From Ralstonia condita (GTDB lineage: Bacteria; Pseudomonadota; Gammaproteobacteria; Burkholderiales; Burkholderiaceae): 64,000 nucleotides of DNA. The stretch lies in the NCBI RefSeq assembly GCF_958405655.1, contig NZ_CATYWO010000001.1, positions 744,001-808,000 of the forward strand, in the 5' to 3' direction. Under the pieces are notes generated by a model. The model was given only the letters and a program-made list of their open reading frames with translations, was not told the origin of the DNA and did not search any database. Shown here piece after piece: positions 55,697-64,000 of the stretch (its first letter is position 1; every line of letters starts with the position of its first letter). The position numbers were made by a program, and so were the translations under genes.

Positions 55697-56107
55697 ATGG
55701 CAGAAGCCATCAAGAAAGCCAGGCCGGAATTCAGGAACATCGGTTTGGGCGACATCGCCCGCTACCGCTTGCCCTGGGCCGGTAAGGTGTCCATCCTGCA
55801 TCGTGCCAGCGGTGCACTGATGTTTCTTCTTCTTCCGTTCGTGCTGTATCTGTTCGAGCAGAGTCTCACGTCGGAAATCAGTTTCGCCAAGTTCTCGGCG
55901 CTTCTGTCCAACGGCTTCGCCAAGGTTGTCGTTCTTGCGCTCATTTGGGCGTATCTGCATCACTTCTGCGCTGGTATCCGCTACCTGATCCTCGACTTGC
56001 ACATCGGTATCGACAAGACCACCTCGGCCAAGTCGGCTGTCAGCGTGCTGATCGTCAGCCTGCTGCTCACCGTCGTGTTCGGCGCCAAGCTGTTCGGCCT
56101 GTTCTGA
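55697..56107 (+). CDS. sdhC: succinate dehydrogenase cytochrome b556 subunit
   Basis: 136 residues from the ATG at 55697 (preceded by GGGG); an ATG at 55685 would add four. The SdhC motif SILHRASGALMFLLLPFV is near residue 32, and the heme-ligand region HHFCAGIRYLILDLHIG is at 95-111. There are three membrane helices. With SdhD it anchors the SdhAB dimer and forms the quinone site. First gene of sdhCDAB. Confidence 0.95.
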   Translation: MAEAIKKARPEFRNIGLGDIARYRLPWAGKVSILHRASGALMFLLLPFVLYLFEQSLTSEISFAKFSALLSNGFAKVVVLALIWAYLHHFCAGIRYLILDLHIGIDKTTSAKSAVSVLIVSLLLTVVFGAKLFGLF

Positions 56108-56117
56108 GGAGCTCCTG

Positions 56118-56483
56118 ATGGCAAACAACAATATCGGTCCCAAGCGCCTGGTCGTTGGCGCGCACTATGGCCTGAAGGATTTCCTCGCGCAGCGCGTGAC
56201 GGCGGTGATCATGGCGGTGTACACCGTCGTGCTGCTGGCGTCGTTCCTGCTCTCGAAGGACACGTCGTACCAGAGCTGGGCGGGCCTGTTCGCCAACCAG
56301 TGGATGAAGATGCTGACGTTCCTGGCGATCCTGTCGCTCACGTATCACGCCTGGATCGGCGTGCGTGACATCTGGATGGACTACGTCAAGCCCGTGGCAG
56401 TGCGTTTGACGCTGCAAGTGCTGACGATTCTGTGGCTCGTTGGTTGCGCGGGCTACGCAGCTCAGATTCTCTGGAGGGTTTAA
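56118..56483 (+). CDS. sdhD: succinate dehydrogenase membrane anchor subunit
   Basis: 121 residues with three membrane helices. RLVVGAHYGLKDFLAQRVTA at the N-terminus and the conserved heme-binding LTYHAWIGVRDIWMDYVKP are typical of SdhD. It pairs with SdhC to hold heme b and ubiquinone. The gene starts 10 bp after sdhC with GAGGAGC before the ATG, and sdhA follows after 3 bp. Confidence 0.95.
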   Translation: MANNNIGPKRLVVGAHYGLKDFLAQRVTAVIMAVYTVVLLASFLLSKDTSYQSWAGLFANQWMKMLTFLAILSLTYHAWIGVRDIWMDYVKPVAVRLTLQVLTILWLVGCAGYAAQILWRV

Positions 56484-56486
56484 GAC

Positions 56487-58265
56487 ATGGTCGCAGTCAA
56501 GACTGGACTGCCGCGCCGCAAGTTCGACGTGGTGATCGTCGGCGCGGGCGGTTCGGGCATGCGCGCATCGCTGCAGCTGGCAGAAGCCGGCCTCTCCGTG
56601 GCCGTGCTGTCCAAGGTTTTCCCCACCCGCTCGCACACCGTGGCGGCGCAGGGTGGTATCGGTGCTTCGCTGGGCAACATGAGCGAAGACAACTGGCACT
56701 ATCACTTCTACGACACCGTCAAGGGCTCCGACTGGCTCGGCGACCAGGACGCGATCGAGTTCATGTGCCGCCAGGCACCGAACGTGGTGTATGAGCTGGA
56801 ACACTTCGGCATGCCGTTCGACCGCAACGCCGACGGCACCATCTACCAGCGTCCGTTCGGCGGCCACACGTCGAACTACGGCGAGAAGCCCGTGCAGCGT
56901 GCCTGCGCCGCGGCTGACCGTACCGGCCACGCGCTGCTGCACACGCTGTATCAGCGTAACGTGCGTGCCAAGACCCACTTCTTCGTCGAATGGATGGCGC
57001 TGGACCTGATCCGCGACCAGGACGGCGACGTGCTGGGTGTGACGGCGCTGGAAATGGAAACCGGCGAGGTCTACATCCTCGAAGCGAAGACGACGCTGTT
57101 CGCCACGGGCGGTGCAGGCCGCATCTACGCAGCGTCCACCAACGCCTTCATCAACACCGGTGACGGCCTGGGCATGGCCGCGCGCGCAGGCGTTCCGCTC
57201 GAAGACATGGAGTTCTGGCAGTTCCACCCGACCGGCGTGGCCGGTGCGGGCGTGCTGATCACGGAAGGCGTGCGTGGCGAAGGCGGCATCCTGCGTAACA
57301 AGGACGGCGAGCGCTTCATGGAGCGCTATGCTCCGACGCTGAAGGATCTGGCGCCGCGTGACTTCGTGTCGCGCTCGATGGACCAGGAAATCAAGGAAGG
57401 CCGTGGCTGCGGCCCGAACGGCGACTACGTGCTGCTCGACCTGACCCACGTCGGCGCCGAGACCATCATGAAGCGCCTGCCGTCGATCCGCGAGATCGGG
57501 CTGAAGTTCGCCAACGTCGACGCCATCAAGGAACCGATTCCGGTGGTGCCGACCATCCACTACCAGATGGGTGGCATTCCGACGAACTATCACGGCCAGG
57601 TCGTGGTGCCGAAGAATGGCAACCCGAACGAGGTCGTCAACGGCTTCTACGCCATTGGCGAATGCTCGTGCGTGTCGGTGCACGGCGCCAACCGCCTGGG
57701 CACGAACTCGCTGCTCGACCTGGTGGTGTTCGGCCGTTCGGCGGGCAACCACATCATTGCGCAGAACCTGAAGAACCGCGAGCACAAGCCGTTGCCGGCC
57801 GATGCCGCCGACCGTGCGCTCGAGCGCCTGGCCAAGCTGGATGCGTCCAGCTCGGGCGAGTACGCGCAGGACGTTGCCAACGACATCCGCCGCAACATGC
57901 AGTCGCACGCGGGCGTGTTCCGTACGCAGAAGCTGATGGATGAAGGCGTCGAGCGCATCCTGGAAGTGGGCGAGCGCGCCGCCAACATCCACCTGAAGGA
58001 CAAGTCCAAGGTGTTCAACACCGCGCGCATCGAAGCGCTGGAAGTGGCCAACCTGGTGGAAGTGGCCAAGGCGACGATGGTGTCGGCCGCCGCCCGCAAG
58101 GAGTCACGCGGTGCTCACGCCCACAGCGACTTCCCGAACCGCGACGACGAAAACTGGATGAAGCACTCGCTGTGGTATTCCGAAGGCAACCGCCTCGACT
58201 ACAAGCCCGTGCAGTTGAAGCCGCTGTCGGTGGAATCGGTGCCGCCCAAGGCGCGTACGTTCTAA
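56487..58265 (+). CDS. sdhA: succinate dehydrogenase flavoprotein subunit
   Basis: 592 residues. The FAD-binding motif VVIVGAGGSGMRASLQLAEA is at the N-terminus and His50 in RSHTVAAQGGIGASLGN carries covalent FAD. Later segments include the HPTG motif in FWQFHPTGVAGAGVLITEG, the active-site Arg region RDFVSRSMDQEIKEGRGC, and GANRLGTNSLLDLVVFGR. It oxidises succinate to fumarate. sdhB follows after 22 bp. Confidence 0.98.
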   Translation: MVAVKTGLPRRKFDVVIVGAGGSGMRASLQLAEAGLSVAVLSKVFPTRSHTVAAQGGIGASLGNMSEDNWHYHFYDTVKGSDWLGDQDAIEFMCRQAPNVVYELEHFGMPFDRNADGTIYQRPFGGHTSNYGEKPVQRACAAADRTGHALLHTLYQRNVRAKTHFFVEWMALDLIRDQDGDVLGVTALEMETGEVYILEAKTTLFATGGAGRIYAASTNAFINTGDGLGMAARAGVPLEDMEFWQFHPTGVAGAGVLITEGVRGEGGILRNKDGERFMERYAPTLKDLAPRDFVSRSMDQEIKEGRGCGPNGDYVLLDLTHVGAETIMKRLPSIREIGLKFANVDAIKEPIPVVPTIHYQMGGIPTNYHGQVVVPKNGNPNEVVNGFYAIGECSCVSVHGANRLGTNSLLDLVVFGRSAGNHIIAQNLKNREHKPLPADAADRALERLAKLDASSSGEYAQDVANDIRRNMQSHAGVFRTQKLMDEGVERILEVGERAANIHLKDKSKVFNTARIEALEVANLVEVAKATMVSAAARKESRGAHAHSDFPNRDDENWMKHSLWYSEGNRLDYKPVQLKPLSVESVPPKARTF

Positions 58266-58287
58266 CGGATAAGAAGGGCCCACAAAA

Positions 58288-58989
58288 ATGAAGCGTATTT
58301 TTGAAGTCTATCGCTACGATCCGGACAAGGACGCAGCGCCCCGCATGCAGACCTACGAGGTTGAGCTCGACGGTCACGAGCGCATGCTGCTCGACGCGCT
58401 GGTCAAGCTCAAGAAGCTGGACGAGTCGATCGCGTTCCGTCGCTCGTGCCGTGAAGGCGTGTGCGGCTCCGACGCCATGAACATCAACGGCAAGAATGGT
58501 CTGGCATGCCTGACCAACATGCGTGAGCTGCCCGAGAAAATCGTGCTGCGCCCGCTGCCGGGGCTGCCCGTGGTGCGCGACCTGATCGTGGACATGACGC
58601 AATTCTTCAACCAGTACCACTCGATCAAGCCGTACCTGATCAACGACGAGCCGCCGCCCGAGAAGGAGCGCCTGCAGTCGCCGGAAGAGCGTGAAGAGCT
58701 CGACGGCCTGTACGAGTGCATTCTGTGCGCGAGCTGCTCGACGTCGTGCCCGTCGTTCTGGTGGAACCCGGACAAGTTCGTCGGCCCGGCCGGTCTGCTG
58801 CAGGCGTATCGTTTCATCGCTGACAGCCGCGACCAGGCCACCAGCGAGCGTCTGGACAACCTGGAAGATCCGTACCGCCTCTTCCGCTGCCACACCATCA
58901 TGAACTGCGTCGATGTGTGCCCGAAGGGTCTGAACCCGACCAAGGCCATCGGCAAGATCAAGGAATTGATGGTGCGCCGCGCGGTGTGA
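58288..58989 (+). CDS. sdhB: succinate dehydrogenase iron-sulfur subunit
   Basis: 233 residues. The 2Fe-2S ligands are Cys54, 59 and 74 (with Asp62 at the fourth position, as in other SdhB). The 4Fe-4S and 3Fe-4S ligands are Cys144, 147, 150 and 154 (CILCASCSTSCP) and Cys201, 207 and 211 (CHTIMNCVDVCPKGLNP). It passes electrons from FAD to quinone. Confidence 0.98.
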   Translation: MKRIFEVYRYDPDKDAAPRMQTYEVELDGHERMLLDALVKLKKLDESIAFRRSCREGVCGSDAMNINGKNGLACLTNMRELPEKIVLRPLPGLPVVRDLIVDMTQFFNQYHSIKPYLINDEPPPEKERLQSPEEREELDGLYECILCASCSTSCPSFWWNPDKFVGPAGLLQAYRFIADSRDQATSERLDNLEDPYRLFRCHTIMNCVDVCPKGLNPTKAIGKIKELMVRRAV

Positions 58990-59060
58990 GCCGCGAGTCA
59001 GCGCACTTTGGCATTGTGTGTCGCCGGAGCGGTTTCTCCGGCGACGCATTTTTAGGAAGT

Positions 59061-59348
59061 ATGGTTGCTGTGAACACTCCGACGTTCTCCCATCAGTCCG
59101 ATCCGCACAAGCGAGCCCGTTTGCGCTGGCGTGCCCGACGCGGCCTGCTCGAGAACGACATCATCGTCGAGCGCTTCTTCAACCGCTACGAGACGGAACT
59201 GTCGGATGACGACGTTGCCGCACTCTCGCAGTTGTTCGAGCTACCCGACAACGACCTGATGGATCTCCTGCTTGCACGCAAGGAGCCGGAGGGCGAACTC
59301 GACGTGCCTCACATCCAGCACGTCCTGACCTTGCTGCGCTCGGTCTAA
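59061..59348 (+). CDS. sdhE: succinate dehydrogenase assembly factor SdhE
   Basis: 95 residues from the ATG at 59061, with AGGAAG before it. The family RGxxE motif is visible in RWRARRGLLENDIIVERFF (residues about 22-40), followed by the helical YETELSDDDVAALSQLFEL and PDNDLMDLLL. SdhE binds FAD and promotes its covalent attachment to SdhA. The placement between sdhB and gltA is common in betaproteobacteria. Confidence 0.94.
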   Translation: MVAVNTPTFSHQSDPHKRARLRWRARRGLLENDIIVERFFNRYETELSDDDVAALSQLFELPDNDLMDLLLARKEPEGELDVPHIQHVLTLLRSV

Positions 59349-59470
59349 ACCGGCGCGCGAGAGGTTGCCGCAAGACGAATCAGTCCAGCCGCCCCCGGCC
59401 GGCGCCCCTTGATCCGTCTGGCGGGAGTCTCCCGACTTTATTTTTATAAACAGCAGAGAAGGAAACCGAC

Positions 59471-60772
59471 ATGACGCCGTCCGAAGTGAAAGCCACCCTA
59501 TCGTTTTCCGATGGCTCGCCCAGCGTCGAGCTGCCGATCTACAAGGGCACGGTTGGCCCGGACGTGATCGACATTCGCAAGCTGTACGGTCAGACGGGCA
59601 AGTTCACGTACGACCCCGGTTTCATGTCGACCGCGTCGTGCAATTCCAAGATCACCTACATTGATGGTGACAAAGGTGAGCTGCTGTACCGCGGCTACGC
59701 CATCGACGATCTGGCCAGCAAGTGCGATTTCATGGAAATCTGCTATCTCCTGCTGAAGGGTGAGCTGCCCAATGCCAAGCAGAAGGAAGAGTTCAACCAT
59801 GTGGTGACGAATCACACCATGGTGCACGAGCAGATGCAGTTCTTCCTGCGCGGGTTCCGTCGTGACGCCCATCCGATGGCCGTGCTGACTGGCCTGGTTG
59901 GTGCCATGAGCGCCTTCTATCCGGACGCTGCCAACATCAACGACCCGCGCGAGCGCGAAATCTCGCAGATCCGCCTGATCGCCAAGCTGCCGACGCTGGT
60001 GGCCATGGCGTACAAGTACAACATCGGCCAGCCGAACATCTATCCGCAGAACAACCTGTCGTACACGGGTAACTTCATGCGCATGATGTTTGCCACGCCG
60101 TGCGAAGACTACAAGGTGAACCCGGTGCTGGAGAAGGCACTGGACCGGATCTTCATCCTGCACGCAGACCACGAGCAGAACGCCTCGACTTCGACGGTGC
60201 GTCTGGCCGGTTCGTCGGGCACCAACCCGATCGCTGCCATCGCTGCCGGTATCGCTTGCCTGTGGGGCCCGGCGCACGGCGGCGCGAACGAAGCTGCACT
60301 GAACATGCTGGAAGAAATCGGAACCGTCGACAAGGTGCCCGAGTTCATCAAGCAGGTGAAGGACAAGAACAGCGGCGTGCGCCTGATGGGCTTTGGCCAC
60401 CGCGTGTACAAGAACTACGATCCGCGCGCCAAGCTGATGCGCGAAACCTGCCATGAAGTGCTGAACGAACTGGGCCTGCACAACGACCCGCTGTTCAAGC
60501 TGGCCATGGAGCTGGAAAAGATCGCGCTGGAAGACGAGTACTTCGTCAGCCGCAAGCTGTACCCGAACGTCGACTTCTATTCGGGCATCGTTCAGCGCGC
60601 GCTGGGCATTCCGACTTCGATGTTCACCTGCATCTTCGCGCTGGCCCGCTCGGTGGGCTGGATTGCACAGTGGGAAGAGATGATCACGGATCCGGAATAC
60701 AAGATCGGCCGTCCGCGCCAGTTGTTCAACGGTGCTGCAACCCGCGAAGTGCCGTCGATCGACAAGCGCTAA
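59471..60772 (+). CDS. gltA: citrate synthase
   Basis: 433 residues, the hexameric type II form. Catalytic segments are visible: LHADHEQNASTSTVRLAGSS, GPAHGGANEAALNMLEEI (His) and MGFGHRVYKNYDPRAKLMRE, plus the closing Asp in YPNVDFYSGIVQRALGIP. It condenses acetyl-CoA with oxaloacetate. AGAAGGAAACCGAC precedes the ATG. Upstream (59425-59450), a short hairpin CGGGA-gtc-TCCCG before a T-run may partially end the sdh transcript. A strong terminator follows gltA. Confidence 0.97.
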   Translation: MTPSEVKATLSFSDGSPSVELPIYKGTVGPDVIDIRKLYGQTGKFTYDPGFMSTASCNSKITYIDGDKGELLYRGYAIDDLASKCDFMEICYLLLKGELPNAKQKEEFNHVVTNHTMVHEQMQFFLRGFRRDAHPMAVLTGLVGAMSAFYPDAANINDPREREISQIRLIAKLPTLVAMAYKYNIGQPNIYPQNNLSYTGNFMRMMFATPCEDYKVNPVLEKALDRIFILHADHEQNASTSTVRLAGSSGTNPIAAIAAGIACLWGPAHGGANEAALNMLEEIGTVDKVPEFIKQVKDKNSGVRLMGFGHRVYKNYDPRAKLMRETCHEVLNELGLHNDPLFKLAMELEKIALEDEYFVSRKLYPNVDFYSGIVQRALGIPTSMFTCIFALARSVGWIAQWEEMITDPEYKIGRPRQLFNGAATREVPSIDKR

Positions 60773-60793
60773 GCCAGGCTGTTTGCTTTACAG

Positions 60794-60828
60794 AAGCCCC
60801 GCTCGGGAAACCAGCGGGGCTTTTTGTT
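60794..60828 (+). terminator. rho-independent terminator of gltA
   Basis: A 10-bp stem AAGCCCCGCT/AGCGGGGCTT with a 9-nt loop is followed by five T and GTTG, 22 bp after the gltA stop. Confidence 0.92.
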
Positions 60829-60989
60829 GCCCGCAGCTGTCAGAAGGGCTTTCGCATAATGGCGATACCCCCTTTCGTCAGTCACGTCCGGTGCCCAATG
60901 CACCGGGTGGCATAATCGATCACTCCCCACGAAACTGCTCGCGCGGCGGCCCTGAAATAAGAAAGGGCGCGTTGTGCACGGATCGCATC

Positions 60990-62399
60990 ATGGCCAAGAC
61001 GCTCTACGACAAACTTTGGGACGATCACGTCGTTCATGCCGAAGAGGATGGCACGACCGTCCTCTACATCGATCGTCAACTGCTGCACGAAGTGACGAGC
61101 CCGCAGGCCTTCGAAGGCCTGAAGATGGCCGAGCGTCCGGTGTGGCGCATCAGTGCCAACCTGGCTGTGTCGGATCACAACGTGCCGACCACCGATCGTT
61201 CGCACGGCATTGCCGATCCGGTTTCGAAGCTGCAAGTCGATACGCTCGATGCCAACTGCGACAGCTACGGCATCACGCAATTCAAGATGAATGACAAGCG
61301 TCAGGGCATCGTGCACGTGATCGGGCCGGAGCAGGGCGCGACGCTGCCTGGCATGACGGTCGTGTGCGGCGATTCGCATACCAGCACGCACGGTGCGTTT
61401 GGCGCGCTTGCGCATGGCATCGGCACGTCGGAAGTCGAGCACGTGTTGGCTACGCAAACGCTGCTCGCCAAGAAGAGCAAGAACATGCTCGTGAAGGTGG
61501 AAGGCACGCTGCCGCGCGGCTGCAGCGCCAAGGACATCGTGCTCGCCATCATCGGCAAGATCGGTACGGCCGGAGGCACGGGCTACGCCATGGAGTTTGG
61601 TGGCTCGGCCATCCGCGCGCTGTCGATGGAAGGCCGCATGACGGTGTGCAACATGGCCATCGAAGGCGGCGCACGCGCAGGCATGGTCGCCGTGGACGAT
61701 GTCACGCTGGAGTACATCAAGGGTCGTCCGTTCGCGCCGCAGGGCGTGGAGTGGGAACAGGCCGTCGCCTACTGGCGCACGCTGCATTCCGACGAAGGTG
61801 CGCACTTCGATCAGGTGGTCGAGCTGCGCGCTGAAGAGATTCGCCCGCAGGTGAGCTGGGGCACGTCGCCGGAAATGGTGGTCAGCATTGAAGACCGTGT
61901 GCCGGATCCTGAAAAGGAAAAAGACCCGAACAAGCGCAACGCCATGGAGCGCGCGCTCGAATACATGGGCCTGCAGCCGAACGTCGCCATCAGCGACATC
62001 AACATCGACAAGGTGTTCATCGGCTCGTGCACCAACAGCCGCATCGAAGACATGCGCGCTGCCGCGTGGGTCGTGCAGAAGCTGGGCAAGCGCATTGCCT
62101 CGAACGTGAAGCTGGCGATGGTCGTGCCGGGCTCGGGCCTCGTGAAGGAACAGGCCGAGCGCGAAGGGCTCGACAAGATCTTCAAGGCGGCGGGTTTTGA
62201 ATGGCGCGAGCCGGGTTGCTCGATGTGTCTGGCAATGAATGCCGACCGCCTCGACCCGGGCGAGCGCTGCGCATCCACGTCCAACCGCAACTTCGAAGGC
62301 CGTCAGGGCGCGGGCGGCCGCACCCATCTGGTCAGCCCGGCGATGGCGGCTGCGGCTGCCCTGGAAGGTCACTTCGTTGACGTGCGCAAGCTCGCTTGA
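60990..62399 (+). CDS. leuC: 3-isopropylmalate dehydratase large subunit
   Basis: 469 residues from the ATG at 60990 (MAKTLYDKLWDDHVVHAEE). A 4Fe-4S aconitase-family enzyme of leucine synthesis. Family segments are VVCGDSHTSTHGAFGALAHG, the cluster ligand in FIGSCTNSRIEDMRAAAW and EPGCSMCLAMNADRLDPGER. The open frame extends upstream to 60732 but includes no family sequence. No leucine-rich leader peptide is seen in the 160 bp upstream; a short 18-codon frame at 60859 has no Leu. leuD follows after 23 bp. Confidence 0.97.
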   Translation: MAKTLYDKLWDDHVVHAEEDGTTVLYIDRQLLHEVTSPQAFEGLKMAERPVWRISANLAVSDHNVPTTDRSHGIADPVSKLQVDTLDANCDSYGITQFKMNDKRQGIVHVIGPEQGATLPGMTVVCGDSHTSTHGAFGALAHGIGTSEVEHVLATQTLLAKKSKNMLVKVEGTLPRGCSAKDIVLAIIGKIGTAGGTGYAMEFGGSAIRALSMEGRMTVCNMAIEGGARAGMVAVDDVTLEYIKGRPFAPQGVEWEQAVAYWRTLHSDEGAHFDQVVELRAEEIRPQVSWGTSPEMVVSIEDRVPDPEKEKDPNKRNAMERALEYMGLQPNVAISDINIDKVFIGSCTNSRIEDMRAAAWVVQKLGKRIASNVKLAMVVPGSGLVKEQAEREGLDKIFKAAGFEWREPGCSMCLAMNADRLDPGERCASTSNRNFEGRQGAGGRTHLVSPAMAAAAALEGHFVDVRKLA

Positions 62400-62422
62400 G
62401 CGGCAGGATAGAGAGAGCAATC

Positions 62423-63073
62423 ATGGAACAATTCACCATCCACACCGGCCTCGTGGCGCCGCTCGACCGCGAAAACGTCGACACCGACGCCATCATCCCG
62501 AAGCAATTCCTCAAATCGATCAAGCGCACGGGCTTCGGCCCGAACCTGTTCGACGAGTGGCGCTACAAGGACGTCGGCGAGCCTGGGCAGGACAACAGCA
62601 AGCGTCCGCTGAACCCGGATTTCGTACTGAACCAGCCGCGTTACAAGGGCGCCTCGGTGTTGCTGGCGCGCAAGAATTTCGGCTGCGGCAGCTCGCGTGA
62701 GCACGCGCCGTGGGCGCTGCAGCAGTACGGCTTCCGCGCCATCATCGCGCCGAGCTTTGCCGACATCTTCTTCAACAATTGCTTCAAGAACGGCCTACTG
62801 CCGATCGTGCTGACAGAGTCGCAAGTCGACCATCTGTTCAACGAGACGCAAGCCTTTACCGGCTACCAGCTGACTGTCGATCTGGACAAGCAGATCATCG
62901 TCACGCCGGGCGGTACGGCGTATCCATTCGACATCACGGCCTTCCGCAAATACTGTCTGCTCAACGGCTTCGACGACATCGGTCTGACCCTGCGCTACGC
63001 CGACCAGATCAAGGCTTACGAAGCGCAGCGCCTGGCCAGGATGCCGTGGCTCGCGCACAAGCTCGTCGGCTGA
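62423..63073 (+). CDS. leuD: 3-isopropylmalate dehydratase small subunit
   Basis: 216 residues from the ATG at 62423. Family features are GLVAPLDRENVDTDAIIPKQ, FLKSIKRTGFGPNLFDEWRY and the substrate-loop FGCGSSREHAPWALQQYGFR. It combines with LeuC to isomerise 2-isopropylmalate to 3-isopropylmalate. leuB starts 29 bp after the stop. Confidence 0.97.
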   Translation: MEQFTIHTGLVAPLDRENVDTDAIIPKQFLKSIKRTGFGPNLFDEWRYKDVGEPGQDNSKRPLNPDFVLNQPRYKGASVLLARKNFGCGSSREHAPWALQQYGFRAIIAPSFADIFFNNCFKNGLLPIVLTESQVDHLFNETQAFTGYQLTVDLDKQIIVTPGGTAYPFDITAFRKYCLLNGFDDIGLTLRYADQIKAYEAQRLARMPWLAHKLVG

Positions 63074-63102
63074 GCGGATACCAGAACAACAAGGACAACC
63101 AC

Positions 63103-64000
63103 ATGACCAAGATTGCAGTGTTGCCGGGTGACGGCATTGGCAAGGAAATCGTCGCCGAGGCCGTGAAGGTGCTCAAGGTATTGGGCGAGCCGTTCGAGAT
63201 GGAATTCGCCCCGGTGGGCGGCGCCGGTTACGAGGCCAAGGGCCATCCGCTGCCGGAAGACACGCTCAAGCTCGCCAAGGAGGCTGACGCCATCCTGTTC
63301 GGCGCCGTGGGCGATTGGAAGTACGACACGCTGGCGCGCGAGCTGCGCCCGGAGCAGGCCATCCTCGGCTTGCGCAAGCACCTGCAACTGTTCGCCAATT
63401 TCCGTCCGGCGATCTGCTATCCGGAACTGGCCGGCGCGTCGAGCCTGAAGCCTGAGATCGTCTCCGGCCTCGACATCCTGATCGTGCGCGAACTGACTGG
63501 CGATATCTACTTCGGCCAGCCGCGCGGCGTGCGAGCAGCACCTGACGGTGTGTTCGCCGGCGCGCGCGAAGGCTTCGACACCATGCGCTACAGCGAGCCG
63601 GAAATCCGCCGCATCGCGCACGTCGCCTTCCAGGCTGCCGCCAAGCGCGGCAAGAAGCTGTGCAGCGTCGACAAGGCCAACGTGCTCGAGACGTTCCAGT
63701 TCTGGAAGGACATCGTCACCGATGTGCACAAGGAATATCCGGAAGTCGAGCTGTCGCACATGTACGTCGACAACGCGGCCATGCAACTCGTGAAGGCGCC
63801 GAAGAACTTCGACGTGATCGTTACCGGCAACATGTTCGGCGACATCCTTTCGGACGAGGCTGCCATGCTGACGGGCTCGATCGGCATGCTGCCGTCGGCG
63901 TCGCTCGATGCGAACAACAAAGGCTTGTATGAGCCGTCGCACGGCTCCGCGCCGGACATCGCTGGCAAGGGTGTTGCCAACCCGCTGGCGACGATCCTGT
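63103..64000 (+). CDS. leuB: 3-isopropylmalate dehydrogenase, N-terminal part (right end cut)
   Basis: 299 codons are present and the frame is open at the window edge; the full protein should be about 355 residues. MTKIAVLPGDGIGKEIVAEA is the LeuB/IDH N-terminus, followed by AILFGAVGDWKYDTLARELR, the VRELTGDIYFGQPRG loop and the metal/substrate segment SHMYVDNAAMQLVKAPKNFD and GNMFGDILSDEAAML. It oxidatively decarboxylates 3-isopropylmalate. It completes leuCDB. Confidence 0.97.
   Translation, partial: MTKIAVLPGDGIGKEIVAEAVKVLKVLGEPFEMEFAPVGGAGYEAKGHPLPEDTLKLAKEADAILFGAVGDWKYDTLARELRPEQAILGLRKHLQLFANFRPAICYPELAGASSLKPEIVSGLDILIVRELTGDIYFGQPRGVRAAPDGVFAGAREGFDTMRYSEPEIRRIAHVAFQAAAKRGKKLCSVDKANVLETFQFWKDIVTDVHKEYPEVELSHMYVDNAAMQLVKAPKNFDVIVTGNMFGDILSDEAAMLTGSIGMLPSASLDANNKGLYEPSHGSAPDIAGKGVANPLATIL

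Noticed and set aside
56067..57992. 641-codon open frame antisense to sdhA
   Set aside because: A shadow of sdhA for the same reasons.
60859..60915. Short frame upstream of leuC as a leucine attenuator leader
   Set aside because: The 18 codons contain no leucine and no attenuator stem follows.

Overview
This is a stretch of a high-GC betaproteobacterial chromosome. Gene order and protein character (a complete nuo operon followed by a DUF2818 gene, a urt-ure urea locus, a DUF2863 protein, and sdhCDAB-sdhE-gltA followed by leuCDB) fit the Burkholderiaceae and most closely the genus Ralstonia. This assignment is by recognition, not by alignment. I see no rRNA, tRNA, prophage, transposase or CRISPR array. 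Both ends cut a gene: nuoG on the left and leuB on the right.

Layout. (1) 1-8.7 kb: the 3' part of the respiratory complex I operon, nuoG(partial)-H-I-J-K-L-M-N, then a DUF2818 membrane protein. (2) 8.7-13.5 kb: a NUDIX hydrolase, a DUF1178 protein, two acyl-CoA dehydrogenases and two MaoC-type hydratases, with a paired inverted operator-like site in front of the DUF1178 gene. (3) 13.5-26.5 kb: a complete urea module. urtABCDE encodes the urea ABC importer, and ureD-ureA-ureJ-ureB-ureC-ureE-ureF-ureG encodes urease, its accessory proteins and a HupE/UreJ permease. A near-consensus sigma-54 promoter with two NtrC-like sites lies before urtA, so nitrogen control of the importer is likely. (4) The ure operon is interrupted between ureC and ureE by about 870 bp of repeats, and a second repeat block follows ureG. 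The blocks contain four related long-hairpin units (two inverted pairs). The first block also contains a 12-unit, 21-bp tandem array of palindromes directly before ureE. This is the most unusual part of the window. (5) 27-37.9 kb: glutathione transferases, acyl-CoA dehydrogenase, thioesterase, two LysR regulators, an SDR/VOC pair, and a minus-strand set encoding 3-hydroxyacyl-CoA dehydrogenase, enoyl-CoA hydratase, histidine phosphatase and an aminoglycoside-phosphotransferase-fold protein. These look like acyl-CoA degradation functions. (6) 37.9-46 kb: aminotransferase, PIN-domain protein, YaaA, M14 carboxypeptidase, a lipoprotein, a peptide-binding ABC protein, a DUF2863 protein and a small membrane protein. 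(7) 46-60.8 kb: central carbon genes. acnA, prpD, an MliC-like exported protein, prpB, a CitE-like lyase and mdh lie on the minus strand. A GntR regulator, sdhCDAB, sdhE and gltA lie on the plus strand, diverging from mdh around a 16-bp palindrome. (8) 60.9-64 kb: leuC, leuD and the start of leuB.

How the parts work together. UrtABCDE brings in urea, the UreABC apoenzyme hydrolyses it, and UreDEFG load nickel. UreE has a long histidine tail, and UreJ may carry nickel. The TCA cluster joins citrate synthase, aconitase, succinate dehydrogenase and malate dehydrogenase with two 2-methylcitrate-cycle enzymes, which would feed propionate carbon into the same pool. The beta-oxidation-type genes in two separate places share a similar operator-like sequence, which suggests a common repressor encoded elsewhere.
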